Shown one piece after another: positions 27,749-36,088 of a stretch of 64,000 nucleotides of DNA; position 1 is the stretch's first letter, and every line of letters starts with the position of its first letter. The position numbers were made by a program, and so were the translations under genes. Below the pieces are notes generated by a model. That model searched no databases and was not told the DNA's origin. It saw only the letters and a list, made by a program, of their open reading frames with translations. This stretch comes from Parapedobacter lycopersici (GTDB lineage: Bacteria > Bacteroidota > Bacteroidia > Sphingobacteriales > Sphingobacteriaceae): positions 310,001 to 374,000 of the forward strand of contig NZ_JAMSLW010000004.1 of assembly GCF_024643285.1 (NCBI RefSeq), written 5' to 3'.

Positions 27749-28840
27749 TTATGGCAATGCTTTAATTTTCTCGTATACAAGCAGGTGATTCTGGGTCACC
27801 ACCTGGTCTCCCGCGTTAATTCCCCCGTCAACAAAATACATGTTCCCGTCTTTGGCCAGAATGGAAATAAGTTTGGCCTGCAGTTTACAATCGCCCGCAT
27901 AGACAACCGCGAAATACTGATTATCATCGAAAACAACCGCCCCTACGGGGATGGCCACCGCCTGCTGTCCGGTGCGGCGTTCAACCGCAATATCGGCGGA
28001 CATCCCGGGTTTAAGGCGCAATCCGGGATTCTCCAGCACCACCCGGGCTTTTAGTACCCGTTCATCGCTGTCAAAAACCGGCGATAAAGTCGAGATCCGA
28101 CCGTGAAAGGTTTCCCCGGGATATGCCAATGTTTGGATGCCAACTTCCATTCCCGGCTTTACAAACTGCATATCTGTTGCATACACGTTTACCATTACCC
28201 AGATTTCGTTCAGGTCAGATAGGGTAAATAGGTTATCGCCGCTATTAAACGGCGCCCCTGAATTCAACTGTTTATCAACAATATAACCGCTTTTAGGCGC
28301 TAAAATTTCAAAGGTTCCTTTCGCTTCATTGGGATGGAATAATGCCAGGGTTGACTCGATATTAGCTAGTTGGATGGTTAAACGCTCCTTTTCCGACCGG
28401 GCTTCCAGCAAGTCGCGTGCAGCAACGAGTTTATCCTCATACATACGTGCGGCAGCCAGCAATTCATGGTCCACCAGCTGGGCGCGGGCCCTGAGGCCCT
28501 GCCGCTCCGCCAGCAACGCACTTAATTCCGGACTTTTTATGGCAGCCAGCACCGCTCCTTTCTTCACGAAATCACCAAGTGAAAAATGTGCTTCCGCAGT
28601 GACCCCTTCCACCAGTGAAACAAACCGGACCACCCCATCAGGGCTATAGGTAATTTCTCCGGTCAGGTTAACGTGCTGGGTAACCGGCTGCTCGTATACC
28701 GAGTCTACCCGGATACGTTCCCGCAATTCATCGTTAAGGCAAAAATCTCTTAACGATTCCTGGATCATCACCTCCCGCGGACTGCAGGAAGCGGCTATTA
28801 TTCCGACACAGCCGAAATAAAGTATGATGTGATGCTTCAT
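27749..28840 (-). CDS. Efflux RND periplasmic adaptor subunit (CusB/CzcB-like), lipoprotein
   Basis: Membrane-fusion protein joining the RND pump to the outer-membrane channel. The 363 residues start with a lipobox (IIAASC, Cys19). They contain barrel-sandwich and hairpin segments (FVKKGAVLAAIKSPELSAL; APKSGYIVDKQLNSG) and a beta-barrel section (VNVYATDMQFVKPGMEV), then a membrane-proximal domain. Length matches short Bacteroidota adaptors without a separate metal-binding N-terminal domain. Genes on both sides confirm the role. Confidence 0.92.
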   Translation of the reverse strand: MKHHIILYFGCVGIIAASCSPREVMIQESLRDFCLNDELRERIRVDSVYEQPVTQHVNLTGEITYSPDGVVRFVSLVEGVTAEAHFSLGDFVKKGAVLAAIKSPELSALLAERQGLRARAQLVDHELLAAARMYEDKLVAARDLLEARSEKERLTIQLANIESTLALFHPNEAKGTFEILAPKSGYIVDKQLNSGAPFNSGDNLFTLSDLNEIWVMVNVYATDMQFVKPGMEVGIQTLAYPGETFHGRISTLSPVFDSDERVLKARVVLENPGLRLKPGMSADIAVERRTGQQAVAIPVGAVVFDDNQYFAVVYAGDCKLQAKLISILAKDGNMYFVDGGINAGDQVVTQNHLLVYEKIKALP

Positions 28841-28874
28841 ATCGCTTAATTGTTGGTAATACGAAAGATATAGG

Positions 28875-30185
28875 CTATTTCGCCGGTATAGCGGCTACCT
28901 GACGGCCGATCGCATAGTTCAATGCTTCATACCGCTGTTGCACCTGCTTTCTGGTTTCCATTGTGGCTGTTTTATTGGAAAGGTATGTTTCCAGAAAGTC
29001 CAGGTATTCAAGCAGGCTAATATCGTCATTTGCGAAACTGCGGTGGTACGCCGCCAGCATCGCGTCAATCCGTTCCTCAAATCCACTAGCTAGTTTTTCA
29101 TAGTAGTCCAGTGTAATCAGTAGCTCTTGCCATGCCTGTACAATGCTGTTGGTCGTTTCATTTCGTTTCTGTTGCAGGTTTATCTCGCCCTGCTCCTGTG
29201 CTATCCGGGCGACTTTAATATGCCCTTGGTTTCGATTAAACAACGGAAGTTCCATGGATACATTCAATCCCACAAAATCACGCATAATGTTTCCCCCGCG
29301 GTCGTAATTTATTGCTACGGCCACATCCGGCACACGCTGAGCCCGTTCAGCAGCCAGCCACTTATCGGCGTAAACCATTTCCAATTCAGCTGCCTTCAAT
29401 TCCGGATGACTCTCCTGGGCCAAGCTGATAAGTGTACCTATGTCAAGGTTCCGCAACGAATCTACCGGAAACGGAAGCGGCGACGGCTCGTCAATAAGCT
29501 TCACCTCGTAGGGTGCCGCGATACCCATGAGCGCTTTCACCGCGCGCTGAGCATGCAGGTTCTCTTCCTTAACCGCGTTGATGGATTGCAACAGCGCGAT
29601 TTCAAAAGCCTGCAATCGTAGATAGGAACCCGGGCTTGCGTGCCCCGCTTCTACTCCGCGCCCATAGGCATGCAGCAGTTGCTGGAAATGATGGAGCTCG
29701 CGTTGGTAAACCTGTGATTGTTGCTGGGTGAATTCAAGCTCACTGAGCCGGTTCCGGAATTCCAGCTTTAAATTCCGCAATACATTTTCAAAATTTGTTT
29801 GGGCCTGCGCCACACCTACCTGCTCCTTCTCCAGCTCTTTACGGCGTTTGGCTGCCGTGCGAATCAGCTGCTCCACTTCCACAGCCACCTGGGCAGTGTT
29901 ACCCCAATGCCCGGTAAGCGACCCCAGCTCTTCGGCGCCCGCGTTCGTCCAAAGATTAATTTCACCGACTGATAATGTAGGGTTAGGCCATAGCCTGGCC
30001 TGGATAACCTGTGCTTCTGCGCGGCCTATATCCAGCCTCGCAGCAAGTAACTGCAGGTTCTGCTGCAAAAACAGGGTCTCCGCATGTTGCCTTGAAAAGT
30101 GTAAGGTATCCAGGGCCGGCTGGCCTCGCAAACCAACAGTCGACAGACTGCATAACAGTAAAAAAAGTCCCTTGCGTATGTGCAT
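28875..30185 (-). CDS. TolC-family outer-membrane efflux protein (CzcC-like)
   Basis: Outer-membrane and periplasmic channel component, 436 residues, signal peptide ending near LRGQ. Two similar helical halves are seen, each starting with the LxxAxxxNxxL-type pattern (HAETLFLQQNLQLLAARLDIG near the N-terminus; ISLAQESHPELKAAELE in the second half), and the long heptad-rich helices suit an alpha-helical tunnel. Its ATG overlaps the last base of the tatA-like stop, indicating translational coupling, and the adaptor gene follows after 34 bases. Confidence 0.9.
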   Translation of the reverse strand: MHIRKGLFLLLCSLSTVGLRGQPALDTLHFSRQHAETLFLQQNLQLLAARLDIGRAEAQVIQARLWPNPTLSVGEINLWTNAGAEELGSLTGHWGNTAQVAVEVEQLIRTAAKRRKELEKEQVGVAQAQTNFENVLRNLKLEFRNRLSELEFTQQQSQVYQRELHHFQQLLHAYGRGVEAGHASPGSYLRLQAFEIALLQSINAVKEENLHAQRAVKALMGIAAPYEVKLIDEPSPLPFPVDSLRNLDIGTLISLAQESHPELKAAELEMVYADKWLAAERAQRVPDVAVAINYDRGGNIMRDFVGLNVSMELPLFNRNQGHIKVARIAQEQGEINLQQKRNETTNSIVQAWQELLITLDYYEKLASGFEERIDAMLAAYHRSFANDDISLLEYLDFLETYLSNKTATMETRKQVQQRYEALNYAIGRQVAAIPAK

Positions 30186-30400
30186 TACTTATTCGCTGCA
30201 TCCTTCTCCTGGGGAACTTCTTCTTGCTGCGGTGTATTTTCCCGCTGGGGCTCCTCTTGCTGACCGCGCTTAAATTCCCGTATCCCGTTGCCCAGTCCAC
30301 GCATCATTTCCGGAATTTTCTTTCCGCCAAACAACAATAATGCAGCAAATACAATAAGGATTAACTCTTGACTGCCTATACCCATAATACCTAATGTCAT
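30185..30400 (-). CDS. tatA: TatA/TatE-like twin-arginine translocase subunit
   Basis: A 71-residue protein with one N-terminal hydrophobic segment, then the hallmark amphipathic helix starting FGGKKIPEMMRGLGNGIREFK, and a charged Gln/Glu-rich tail. TatA proteins oligomerise in the inner membrane to let folded Tat substrates through. Its location is unusual: it lies between the sensor kinase and the efflux genes and is the first gene downstream of the candidate regulator-binding repeats, so it appears to be co-induced with metal efflux. No tatC is in the window. Confidence 0.9.
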   Translation of the reverse strand: MTLGIMGIGSQELILIVFAALLLFGGKKIPEMMRGLGNGIREFKRGQQEEPQRENTPQQEEVPQEKDAANK

Positions 30401-30429
30401 AGTGGTTTACCTAATCTGTTTTCAGTTGG

Positions 30430-30477
30430 CAAAGTTATCCGCCCAAGATTAGAAAGGGATTAAAAACCGATTAGAGT
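30430..30477 (-). promoter_or_regulatory. Candidate response-regulator operator (three 11-bp repeats) and promoter before tatA
   Basis: The plus strand carries GATTA at 30447, 30458 and 30469, each exactly 11 bases apart with similar flanks (GATTAGA, GATTAAA, GATTAGA). Helical-turn-spaced direct repeats are the usual binding form of OmpR/PhoB-family regulators. Read on the minus strand, the proximal repeat is followed after 9 bases by TAACTTTG (30437-30430), a perfect -7 element. The repeats thus occupy the -20 to -50 region, as for an activated promoter. The ATG of tatA is about 25-30 bases further on. The gene for the likely regulator is just upstream. Confidence 0.6.
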
Positions 30478-30480
30478 TCA

Positions 30481-31839
30481 CTAATGGGCCCAGGTTAGGG
30501 TAACACAGGTTCCACGACCTTCGTCTGAATGAATGGAAAAAGCGATCGCCAGCTGCTTACAAATAAGGATCGCCAATGACAGTCCGATTCCGCTCCCTGC
30601 CGTGTTTCCTACATTACGACCGCGATAAAATGGCTGGTGGATTAATGGGACTTCTTCAGCCGGGATTCCTTTCCCCCTATCCTGTATCGTCAAACGAACA
30701 CGGCCATCCGGCAGCTCCGCCAGCAAGACAGTTATGGGATTCCCGTCTGAATACTTAACCGCATTATCGATTAAATTAAACAGGGCAATTTCCAATTGTC
30801 CGCTATTGCCATGCGCCAGCAGCTTGTCAGCGGCTTGTACATCCAGGGTGGTATAAATGAGCGACTTTTCCATTGGCCAGCGCAGGTAAATGCGATCCAG
30901 AACCGACCAAAGTATTTCATCGATACGGTAGGCCGTCTGCTGGGGTGGTGTGGGGTGCAGTCCGGCAAGCAGCCTCAGGTTATCCATGAGCTGTTCAATA
31001 TAGGCCACATGGCCAAGTAACGTTCCGGCCAAATCACGGTATTCTGCCGGGGTGCGGTTTTTCTGTACAAAAACCTCTAAGTTCCCTGTAATAGCCGCAA
31101 GTGGCGTATTAAATTCATGCGAAACGTAATTGATAAAATTTTTCTGGATGACAAACGTTTCCGACAACCGATGCAGCAGTCCATTAAATGTATGCAGCAA
31201 TTCATATAGTTCATCCTTCGTATCCGGAAGCGGTAATGGTTGATGCAAGGTATCCGCATTCAGCAAATTGACACTTTTAATAATACGGGCAATGGGTTTA
31301 TAGGCCCGTCTGGACAACCAGAAGCTCATTAAAAAAATAATTAATAAGCCTGCCACCAACGCGACGGCCATCACGAGCAGCAATTGGTTGCTTTGTGATA
31401 TAAAAAATACGTTATTGGTAGCCACGACCACAACAAACTTCCCCTGATTATCAGCGTAGAGGATCCCGTAGTAATAATAACCCGCCGCCTTAAAGTGCAA
31501 TTGTTCCAATCTACGGATCTGATCCAGCACTTCCGGTGTTACCTGCGCATCCAGCTGCCCATTACCATATGTAAGCTGGTTATCCGCATCATACACTTTA
31601 ACATCCGTGTTTGAGATGCTTTCCACAAACTGACGGCGTATCCGTGCGTGATCGCCCGCCGGAAGCTCATCCTCCTCCAGATAAAACATGGCGGAAAGCG
31701 CACTGGTCTTTTGCAGTTCACTAAAAATGATGCGTTCGGACATGCGGTAAAACACCACGTACACCAAAATAGCAGCCAGGATAAAAATCACACCAAACGT
31801 GAGCGACAACACCAAAGTAAGTCGATTCCGGATGGTCAT
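30481..31839 (-). CDS. Sensor histidine kinase of the metal-efflux locus (CusS-like)
   Basis: Inner-membrane sensor, 452 residues: helix 1 at about 7-31, a periplasmic domain of roughly 120 residues, helix 2 at about 152-174, and HAMP. The dimerisation domain has the phospho-accepting His241 (NYVSHEFNTPLAAITG), and the ATPase has the N box NLIDNAVKYSDG, DRGKGIP and GSGIGLSLA. The periplasmic domain has several Tyr and Gln residues but no clear metal-binding cluster. It follows the response-regulator gene by 6 bases. By context it senses the exported metal or an envelope signal; the ligand is not readable. Confidence 0.93.
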   Translation of the reverse strand: MTIRNRLTLVLSLTFGVIFILAAILVYVVFYRMSERIIFSELQKTSALSAMFYLEEDELPAGDHARIRRQFVESISNTDVKVYDADNQLTYGNGQLDAQVTPEVLDQIRRLEQLHFKAAGYYYYGILYADNQGKFVVVVATNNVFFISQSNQLLLVMAVALVAGLLIIFLMSFWLSRRAYKPIARIIKSVNLLNADTLHQPLPLPDTKDELYELLHTFNGLLHRLSETFVIQKNFINYVSHEFNTPLAAITGNLEVFVQKNRTPAEYRDLAGTLLGHVAYIEQLMDNLRLLAGLHPTPPQQTAYRIDEILWSVLDRIYLRWPMEKSLIYTTLDVQAADKLLAHGNSGQLEIALFNLIDNAVKYSDGNPITVLLAELPDGRVRLTIQDRGKGIPAEEVPLIHQPFYRGRNVGNTAGSGIGLSLAILICKQLAIAFSIHSDEGRGTCVTLTWAH

Positions 31840-31845
31840 GTTTAT

Positions 31846-32526
31846 TTATTGGGGTTGTTTTAGCATGTATCCTATCCCTTTTATGGTATGGATAAATTTC
31901 TGACCCGTATGCTCAATTTTCGCGCGGAGGTAGGAAATATACACATCTACAATATTTGTATTATGGTCATAGTCGATGCCCCAGACCGCATTGACAAGCT
32001 GCACACGCGAGCGTACTTTATTCTGATGTTCAAGCAGGTATACCAATAGTTTATATTCCTTGGGAGAGAGCTCCAGTCGTTTTTCCTCAAGCTGAACCGT
32101 GTGTTCCTCCACATGGACAACAAGTGCCCCGCACTGGTAGACCTGCGTTGGGCTGAGATGGCCAAATTTCGTGCGGCGGACCAGCGCATTCATCCGGGAA
32201 AGCAATTCCTTGAAATGAAACGGTTTCACAAGATAGTCATCGGCCCCGGCATCAAGTGCCAGCACTTTATCGTCCGTCTCCCCCAATGCGCTCAGCATCA
32301 AAATCGGTGTCGTATTATGCTTATATCGAACCAGTTTGGTTAATTGAACACCGTCTATCCCGGGCAACATGATATCCATTAGGATAATATCCCATTCAGC
32401 AGCCATAATCAGTTCCCTGGCAATTTCGCCTGAACACGCCAGCGTCACGGTATGGCCCTGCTCTTCCAATCCCTTGATCACGAATTCGCTGATCCGGCTA
32501 TCGTCTTCAACAACTAAGATGTTCAT
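31846..32526 (-). CDS. OmpR-family response regulator (CusR-like)
   Basis: DNA-binding regulator, 226 residues. The receiver domain has NILVVEDD, phospho-acceptor Asp51 (ILMDIMLPGIDG) and KPFHFKEL. The C-terminal winged helix has LELSPKEYKLLVYL and DVYISYLRAKI. I use the ATG at 32526 because the three extra codons upstream begin with TTG and the receiver fold starts at MNILVV. The gene is the first of a run through the kinase, tatA and the RND genes. The three GATTA repeats in front of tatA are its most likely target. Confidence 0.94.
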   Translation of the reverse strand: MNILVVEDDSRISEFVIKGLEEQGHTVTLACSGEIARELIMAAEWDIILMDIMLPGIDGVQLTKLVRYKHNTTPILMLSALGETDDKVLALDAGADDYLVKPFHFKELLSRMNALVRRTKFGHLSPTQVYQCGALVVHVEEHTVQLEEKRLELSPKEYKLLVYLLEHQNKVRSRVQLVNAVWGIDYDHNTNIVDVYISYLRAKIEHTGQKFIHTIKGIGYMLKQPQ

Positions 32527-32742
32527 TACTGCCAATAAACATACTATTTTTTCCCCAAGTTCCTGATAAGATTCGACTTATTACCTTCCTGAGCCCGGGG
32601 GGAATCATGAATTTAGCTGAGCAGGCCCGGCATTTATTGTCTATTGGCCGCATCCAAGAAATTCCGCACAATCAACTGTTCAGTTGAAAATGACGAAAGT
32701 TGTATGGGTATATATACGCCGGTTTTCTCGACTTTTGCATTC

Positions 32743-33648
32743 ATGAACAGACCACTAACCTTGGCATATGCAGCGCTTGCCACTGTGTGTATTGTATGGG
32801 GAACGACTTATTTTGCGATGCGTGTTGGGGTAACTACTTTCCCTGCATTTTTATTTTCGGGTGTTCGGCAAACGATTGCCGGCGGGTTACTATTGCTCAT
32901 CCTGCGGCTCGTGCGCAAAAACAGGGCTTTCCCCATGCGGGAGATGCTTCGCCAGGCCGTTCCGGGTTTCCTGATGATCACCCTGGGGAATGGGGTAGTC
33001 GGGTGGAGTGAAAAATACATTCCAAGCGGACTGGCAGCACTGATTGTCTCCATCATGCCGGTATATGTAGTGATCGTGACGTTTATCAGCGGGGCCGACC
33101 GCAACGTACTAAATATCAAAGTAGCTGTCGGATTGCTGCTGGGATGCCTGGGTATTTTATTAATGTTCAGTGATAACATCGGTGATTTGGCCAATCCCGA
33201 TTATTTTGCGGGGATGGTAGTCGCATTCCTCGCCGCCCTGGCTTTTGCTGCGGGCAGCGTGTACACCAAATACCGGCCGTCGAAGACAGATGCCCTTACC
33301 AATGCCGCCCTGCAAATGTTTTTCGGCGGTGTCGTACTTTTGATATTTTCAGTCTTTCTGGATGATTTCAGCACCATACAGGCCATCTCGGCAAACAGCC
33401 TCTGGGCATTGCTTTACCTGATCATCATCGGGTCGCTGCTATCCTACCCTTGTTTTGTATACGCATTGGAGAAATTACCAATTGGCCTGGCGTCCATATA
33501 TGCTTATATTAACCCGTTTATTGCACTTTTTCTTGGCTATTTCTTTCTTGATGAAAAACTTACCTGGATTACAGGATTGGCATTACTGGCGGCTATGGGA
33601 GGTATTTATTTTATCAAAAAAGGACAACGGGTAATGGTAAAAACTTGA
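32743..33648 (+). CDS. EamA/DMT-superfamily transporter
   Basis: Inner-membrane carrier of 301 residues with ten hydrophobic segments in two repeated EamA halves (IVWGTTYFAMRVGVTTFPAFL in the first; ALAFAAGSVYTKYRP and PCFVYALEKLPIGLASIYAYINP in the second). Members export amino acids, metabolites or drugs; the substrate is unknown. I start at the ATG at 32743 (MNRPLTLAY), since the 33 earlier residues of the open frame are polar and unlike the family. The 216-base gap before it (32527-32742) holds a small inverted repeat, CAACTG-TT-CAGTTG, and no clear promoter. Confidence 0.87.
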   Translation: MNRPLTLAYAALATVCIVWGTTYFAMRVGVTTFPAFLFSGVRQTIAGGLLLLILRLVRKNRAFPMREMLRQAVPGFLMITLGNGVVGWSEKYIPSGLAALIVSIMPVYVVIVTFISGADRNVLNIKVAVGLLLGCLGILLMFSDNIGDLANPDYFAGMVVAFLAALAFAAGSVYTKYRPSKTDALTNAALQMFFGGVVLLIFSVFLDDFSTIQAISANSLWALLYLIIIGSLLSYPCFVYALEKLPIGLASIYAYINPFIALFLGYFFLDEKLTWITGLALLAAMGGIYFIKKGQRVMVKT

Positions 33649-33679
33649 TTATGATTAATTTGATTTTTAATTTCATAGC

Positions 33680-34312
33680 ATGAACATGGATATCACCATA
33701 GACTGGCAACATGTGGCACTGCTGATTATCGACATGCAGCATGATTTTGCGGCACCGGATGGAAATGCCTACATTGATGGAACTGCTGACATTGTCCCCG
33801 CGGTATCCCGTATTGCCCATGCATTCCGAAACGCTCAGCGTCCCGTTATCCACATCGTCCGGCTATATCTTCCCGATGGCACAAATGCCGATATCTGCCG
33901 CCGTGAATATATTGCTTCCGGTGCATCTGTGGTTGCACCTTATACATCCGGAGCAGCCATTTTACCTGCACTGTTGCCCGATGTTACAAAGCAACCCAAC
34001 CACAGGAACCTACTTGCCGGACAAGTGGAACAGCTTGGCGAGCTGGACTATGCCATTTACAAACCCCGGTGGGGAGCCTTTTATCGGACGCCGCTTATGG
34101 ATTTTTTGACGGAACAGGGCATTCGTTCTCTCGTGGTCGCTGGCTGTAATTTTCCAAACTGTCCCCGCACCACGGTTTACGAAGCAAGCGAGCGCGACTT
34201 CAGTCTGGGTATCGTGCCGGAGGCACTTTCGGGGATTTATCCTAAGGGACTGGAGGAATTAGCCAATATTGGCGTTAACGTAATTGCCGGGGACACTTTA
34301 TTTGCTGTTTGA
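33680..34312 (+). CDS. Isochorismatase-like cysteine hydrolase
   Basis: Small cytosolic hydrolase of 210 residues. The catalytic triad of the family is visible: Asp18 in LLIIDMQHDF, Lys128 in YKPRWGAF, and Cys161 in GCNFPNCPRTTVYEA. The family includes nicotinamidases, isochorismatases and other amidohydrolases. It lacks the nicotinamidase metal-binding DxHxxxH stretch, so the substrate remains open. It lies 31 bases after the EamA gene and may be cotranscribed. Its stop is 18 bases from the convergent msrA stop, with no recognisable terminator. Confidence 0.87.
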   Translation: MNMDITIDWQHVALLIIDMQHDFAAPDGNAYIDGTADIVPAVSRIAHAFRNAQRPVIHIVRLYLPDGTNADICRREYIASGASVVAPYTSGAAILPALLPDVTKQPNHRNLLAGQVEQLGELDYAIYKPRWGAFYRTPLMDFLTEQGIRSLVVAGCNFPNCPRTTVYEASERDFSLGIVPEALSGIYPKGLEELANIGVNVIAGDTLFAV

Positions 34313-34330
34313 CGCTCATGCGCGGGTAGC

Positions 34331-34849
34331 TCAGCCGTCAGTCCTTCCCGCTAAAAATTTACGCAGCTTGGGCGCGATCACCACCGAACAATAGGGGTTT
34401 TCCGGATGGTGGTTAAAATAGTTATGATGGTAAAGTTCCGCGGCATAAAACGGCATTGCTGGTGAAATTTCCGTTACGATGGGGTCATCATATACCTCAT
34501 TTTCCTCCAGTTGCCGTACAAAAGCCGTTGCCGCTGCGCGCTGCACATCGTCGTGATAAAAAATAACCGATCGGTATTGGGTCCCGATATCATGACCCTG
34601 CTGGTTAAGCGTTGTGGGGTCGTGGGTTTTAAAAAATACCGCCAGCAATTCTTCATAAGGCAGCACCTCTTCATCATATTCCAGTTGAATTACTTCGGCG
34701 TGTCCGGTTGCCCCTGAACATACCTGTTCGTAAGTTGGATTCTCCCGTTGGCCGCCCATATAACCGGGTACTACCTCCCTGACGCCATCCAGTTGCTGGA
34801 ATATGGCTTCCGTGCACCAAAAACATCCTCCACCAAAAGTTGCTGTCAT
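34331..34849 (-). CDS. msrA: Peptide-methionine (S)-S-oxide reductase
   Basis: Repairs oxidised methionine. The 172 residues begin directly with FGGGCFWCTEAIF, where Cys9 is the nucleophile and Cys12 may act in recycling. GYMGGQRENPTYEQVCSGATGHAEVIQLEYD and EDGHTLNQQGHD-type segments (here DPTTLNQQGHDIGTQYRS) complete the signature. There is no signal peptide, so it is cytosolic. Upstream (34850-34946) is AT-rich without a clear promoter. Confidence 0.96.
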   Translation of the reverse strand: MTATFGGGCFWCTEAIFQQLDGVREVVPGYMGGQRENPTYEQVCSGATGHAEVIQLEYDEEVLPYEELLAVFFKTHDPTTLNQQGHDIGTQYRSVIFYHDDVQRAAATAFVRQLEENEVYDDPIVTEISPAMPFYAAELYHHNYFNHHPENPYCSVVIAPKLRKFLAGRTDG

Positions 34850-34946
34850 TTTTTTATTTTTTATTACAATTCGGTATGCCCACAGTGATCATACGGGTAC
34901 ATGCGTTGTCTGCGCCTCCCCGCCTGAACCTGCCCTTTACCGGCAC

Positions 34947-35960
34947 CTAAAATACGCTCTTCCCTCTTACTAACAAATCTTGCCGGTTTTGGTTGCAGAC
35001 CGCGTAAGAAAAACCGGACTGCAGGGCATAGGCACCGTATTCGCCCCGTTTATTCAGGGCCAGAAAACCAACCTGTATGGCCTTTGCTGTTTCCGGCTTT
35101 TTACGGATAATCCGGTTTACGGCTTCGCGGCATGCATCTTCCGGCGAATAGCCCTGCCGCATGAGTTCCACTACCAGAAAGCTGCCCACAGTACGGATAA
35201 CCTCTTCCCCCACACCGGTGGCTGTAGCCGCGCCGATTTCATCATCCACATATAACCCGGCGCCGATAATCGGGCTGTCGCCCACCCGGCCGTGCATTTT
35301 AAAGGCCAGACCGCTGGTCGTACAGGCACCCGAAAGCCGGCCAGCTGCATCGCGCGCCAGCATCCCGATTGTATCGTGATTATACTGGTTTCCCGGTAAT
35401 TTCTCTGTAGTAAACGACCGGTTCTCGATGTTGATAACGGGTTGATATTTTTTTTGCTGTAGCCATTTCTTCCACGCCGCCGCTGCTTCCGGCGTCAGCA
35501 GGTCTTCTTTTTCAAATCCGCGTTCCAGCGCAAATTGCAACGCACCCCCGCCCACGAGCATCACATGCGGGGTTTCCTCCATCACCTTGCGGGCTACCGA
35601 AACCGGATGCGCAATATGTTCCAGGGCCGCCACAGCACCACAATTACCGCGATCATCCATGATACATGCATCCAGGGTGACATGTCCATCCCGGTCGGGG
35701 TACCCTCCTTTGCCCACGGTATGATTGTTCAGGTCGCTTTCGGCAATTCGCACCCCTGCCTCCACGGCATCCAGTGCATGTCCTCCCTTTTCAAGTACCG
35801 CCCAAGCCGCCCGGTTGGCCGCTACGCCAAAATCCCATGTGGAGATGACGATGGGCCCGTCAACTGAATTGCGCCTGCCGCCACTTCCTAACAGCTCGTT
35901 AACAGACAGCATGGCGCTAGCCGCCGTGCCGGCTTTAATAAATGTCCTGCGATCAATCAT
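34947..35960 (-). CDS. N4-(beta-N-acetylglucosaminyl)-L-asparaginase, Tat-exported
   Basis: Ntn-hydrolase that cleaves GlcNAc-asparagine linkages of glycopeptides. The 337 residues begin with a twin-arginine signal (DRRTFIKAG). The self-cleavage site and nucleophile Thr197 lie in NHDTIGM, the same context as the Elizabethkingia glycosylasparaginase. The alpha part contains STWDFGVAANRAAW and GNCGAVAALE, and the beta part contains GRVGDSPIIGAGLYVDD. Precursor cleavage between Asp196 and Thr197 is expected. Export by Tat suggests it folds in the cytoplasm and works in the periplasm. A related isoaspartyl peptidase role is less likely given the motif. Confidence 0.93.
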   Translation of the reverse strand: MIDRRTFIKAGTAASAMLSVNELLGSGGRRNSVDGPIVISTWDFGVAANRAAWAVLEKGGHALDAVEAGVRIAESDLNNHTVGKGGYPDRDGHVTLDACIMDDRGNCGAVAALEHIAHPVSVARKVMEETPHVMLVGGGALQFALERGFEKEDLLTPEAAAAWKKWLQQKKYQPVINIENRSFTTEKLPGNQYNHDTIGMLARDAAGRLSGACTTSGLAFKMHGRVGDSPIIGAGLYVDDEIGAATATGVGEEVIRTVGSFLVVELMRQGYSPEDACREAVNRIIRKKPETAKAIQVGFLALNKRGEYGAYALQSGFSYAVCNQNRQDLLVRGKSVF

Positions 35961-36088
35961 GGTAGGATTGAATTAAGTAAACTTATAAGTACGTTTTGTT
36001 GCCGGATGTTTACGGTTCTAATAAGGTTAATTGTAAAAAATTAGCTAAAAATACAATTATTTCATAACTTAGTGGAAACTATCCCAAT

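Noticed and set aside
34321-34350. Sequence GCGGGTAGCTCAG resembling the 5' end of a tRNA
   Set aside because: No D-, anticodon- or T-arm follows, and it runs into the msrA coding end.
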